A DNA stretch of 64,000 nucleotides, from assembly GCA_019925105.1 (NCBI GenBank), contig JAHGAU010000027.1, positions 372,001 to 436,000 of the forward strand, given 5' to 3'. Origin of the DNA: Niebla homalea. Lineage: Eukaryota > Ascomycota > Lecanoromycetes > Lecanorales > Ramalinaceae. The translations under genes were made by a program, and so were the position numbers. The notes beneath the pieces are model-generated. The model did no database searches. It saw nothing but the letters and a program-made list of their open reading frames with translations, and had not been told where the DNA came from. Below, piece after piece: positions 63,601 through 64,000 of this stretch (the stretch's first letter is position 1; each line of letters starts with the position of its first letter).

Positions 63601-64000
63601 ATATAACTTTTACTTATATTTCTTATTATATATTTTTTAAATCGATTTAATAATATAGCGTTATTAATCTGTTAATATTAATTGTATTTTATATAATATT
63701 TTAACCTTATTTTTTATTATAAATATCTTTTTTTCTATAGGTTTATCCTTAAGTTTAAAATAAATATCTGGATTATAACTATATATTATTATAAAGGGAT
63801 TATAACTTAAAGTTAAGTATTCTGAATTTATATAAGTAAATTTAGTTAAAAAAATAACCTTATTTAATTTATTTATTTAAAATTAATGAAAGTCCTTAAA
63901 TATTATTTAAGGTTTTAATTTTAATACTTTATTTAATTATCCGTTTACGGGTAAAAAGCGGTATTTAATTTATATTTTATCTTTACGTAATAATATACTG
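60671..64000 (+). mobile_element. Element E, right copy (runs out of window)
   Basis: Begins TGTTAGACTGACTCCGC at 60671 inside LINE L10 and is the inverted counterpart of 1-422. The first 95 bp are almost unmutated, then decay sets in. Between about 61900 and 62570 one plus-strand frame has fewer stops and reads as a K/E-rich, possibly coiled-coil stretch (IKTAEKEVIRLKE). It could be Gag-like but matches nothing I recognise. No RT, integrase or transposase motif is visible up to 64000. The LTR length and the element class remain open. Confidence 0.6.
60684..60704. repeat. GC-rich hairpin at the edge of element E (right)
   Basis: CCGCTGGCG (60684-60692), loop GCA, CGCCGGCGG (60696-60704). Nine pairs including one G-T. 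It is the inverted counterpart of 389-409 and survives in unmutated sequence. Confidence 0.6.

Noticed and set aside
1..64000. tRNA, rRNA or other RNA genes
   Set aside because: I saw no tRNA-like B box with a matching acceptor stem and no conserved rRNA word on either strand.

Overview
The window is a gene-free, very AT-rich block from what is most likely a filamentous ascomycete (Pezizomycotina). The evidence is a dense mosaic of fungal retrotransposon families (a LINE with a TTGA-repeat tail, a second Tad1/L1-like LINE, two Copia elements, one Gypsy element). Almost every difference between copies is a C-to-T or G-to-A transition, CpA/TpG is scarce and TpA abundant. That is the signature of repeat-induced point mutation (RIP). 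I found no intact protein gene, tRNA, rRNA or CRISPR array. A centromeric, pericentromeric or subtelomeric heterochromatin block would fit, but the sequence does not say which. The species cannot be named.

Layout. 1-422 and 60671-64000 are oppositely oriented ends of one element (family E) that leaves the window on both sides. 423-2505 holds decayed unassigned sequence, a 95-bp tandem duplication and one copy of an unnamed repeat (U). 2506-4000 is a minus-strand Copia remnant (LTR plus RNase H), followed by a five-unit 22-bp minisatellite. 4626-13242 carries two head-to-tail plus-strand LINEs. 13243-24555 is a minus-strand Gypsy element split by a full-length minus-strand LINE (15465-21285). 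24556 to about 52968 is a deep nest. A plus-strand LINE of a second family (F) was hit by one minus LINE (25500-34906, itself hit by two more) and by one plus LINE (35475-52968, itself hit by a short LINE, a full-length LINE and a complete 5.6-kb Copia element). 52969-58255 is decayed sequence with one 69-codon stop-free block and a second copy of U. 58322-59505 is a C/T-rich minisatellite bounded by imperfect inverted repeats. 59878-60670 is a LINE 3' end cut by element E.

Target-site duplications of 10-15 bp (LINEs) and 5 bp (Copia) fix most boundaries and the order of insertion. Domain identities were read through RIP-induced stops from recognisable motifs: Gypsy RT (PFGLTNAPATF-like), Copia integrase, RT and RNase H, LINE endonuclease GSDH-like motif and YADD-like RT motif.

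The most unusual points are three. First, RIP is weakest at the outer edges of elements and in LINE inserts under 300 bp. Second, the minisatellite at 58.3-59.5 kb has units that are mostly multiples of three bases, is hardly RIPed and contains a unique 80-bp patch. Third, there are unassigned decayed coding-like stretches (53.0-54.5 kb, U, E). No functional new system can be claimed from the sequence alone.
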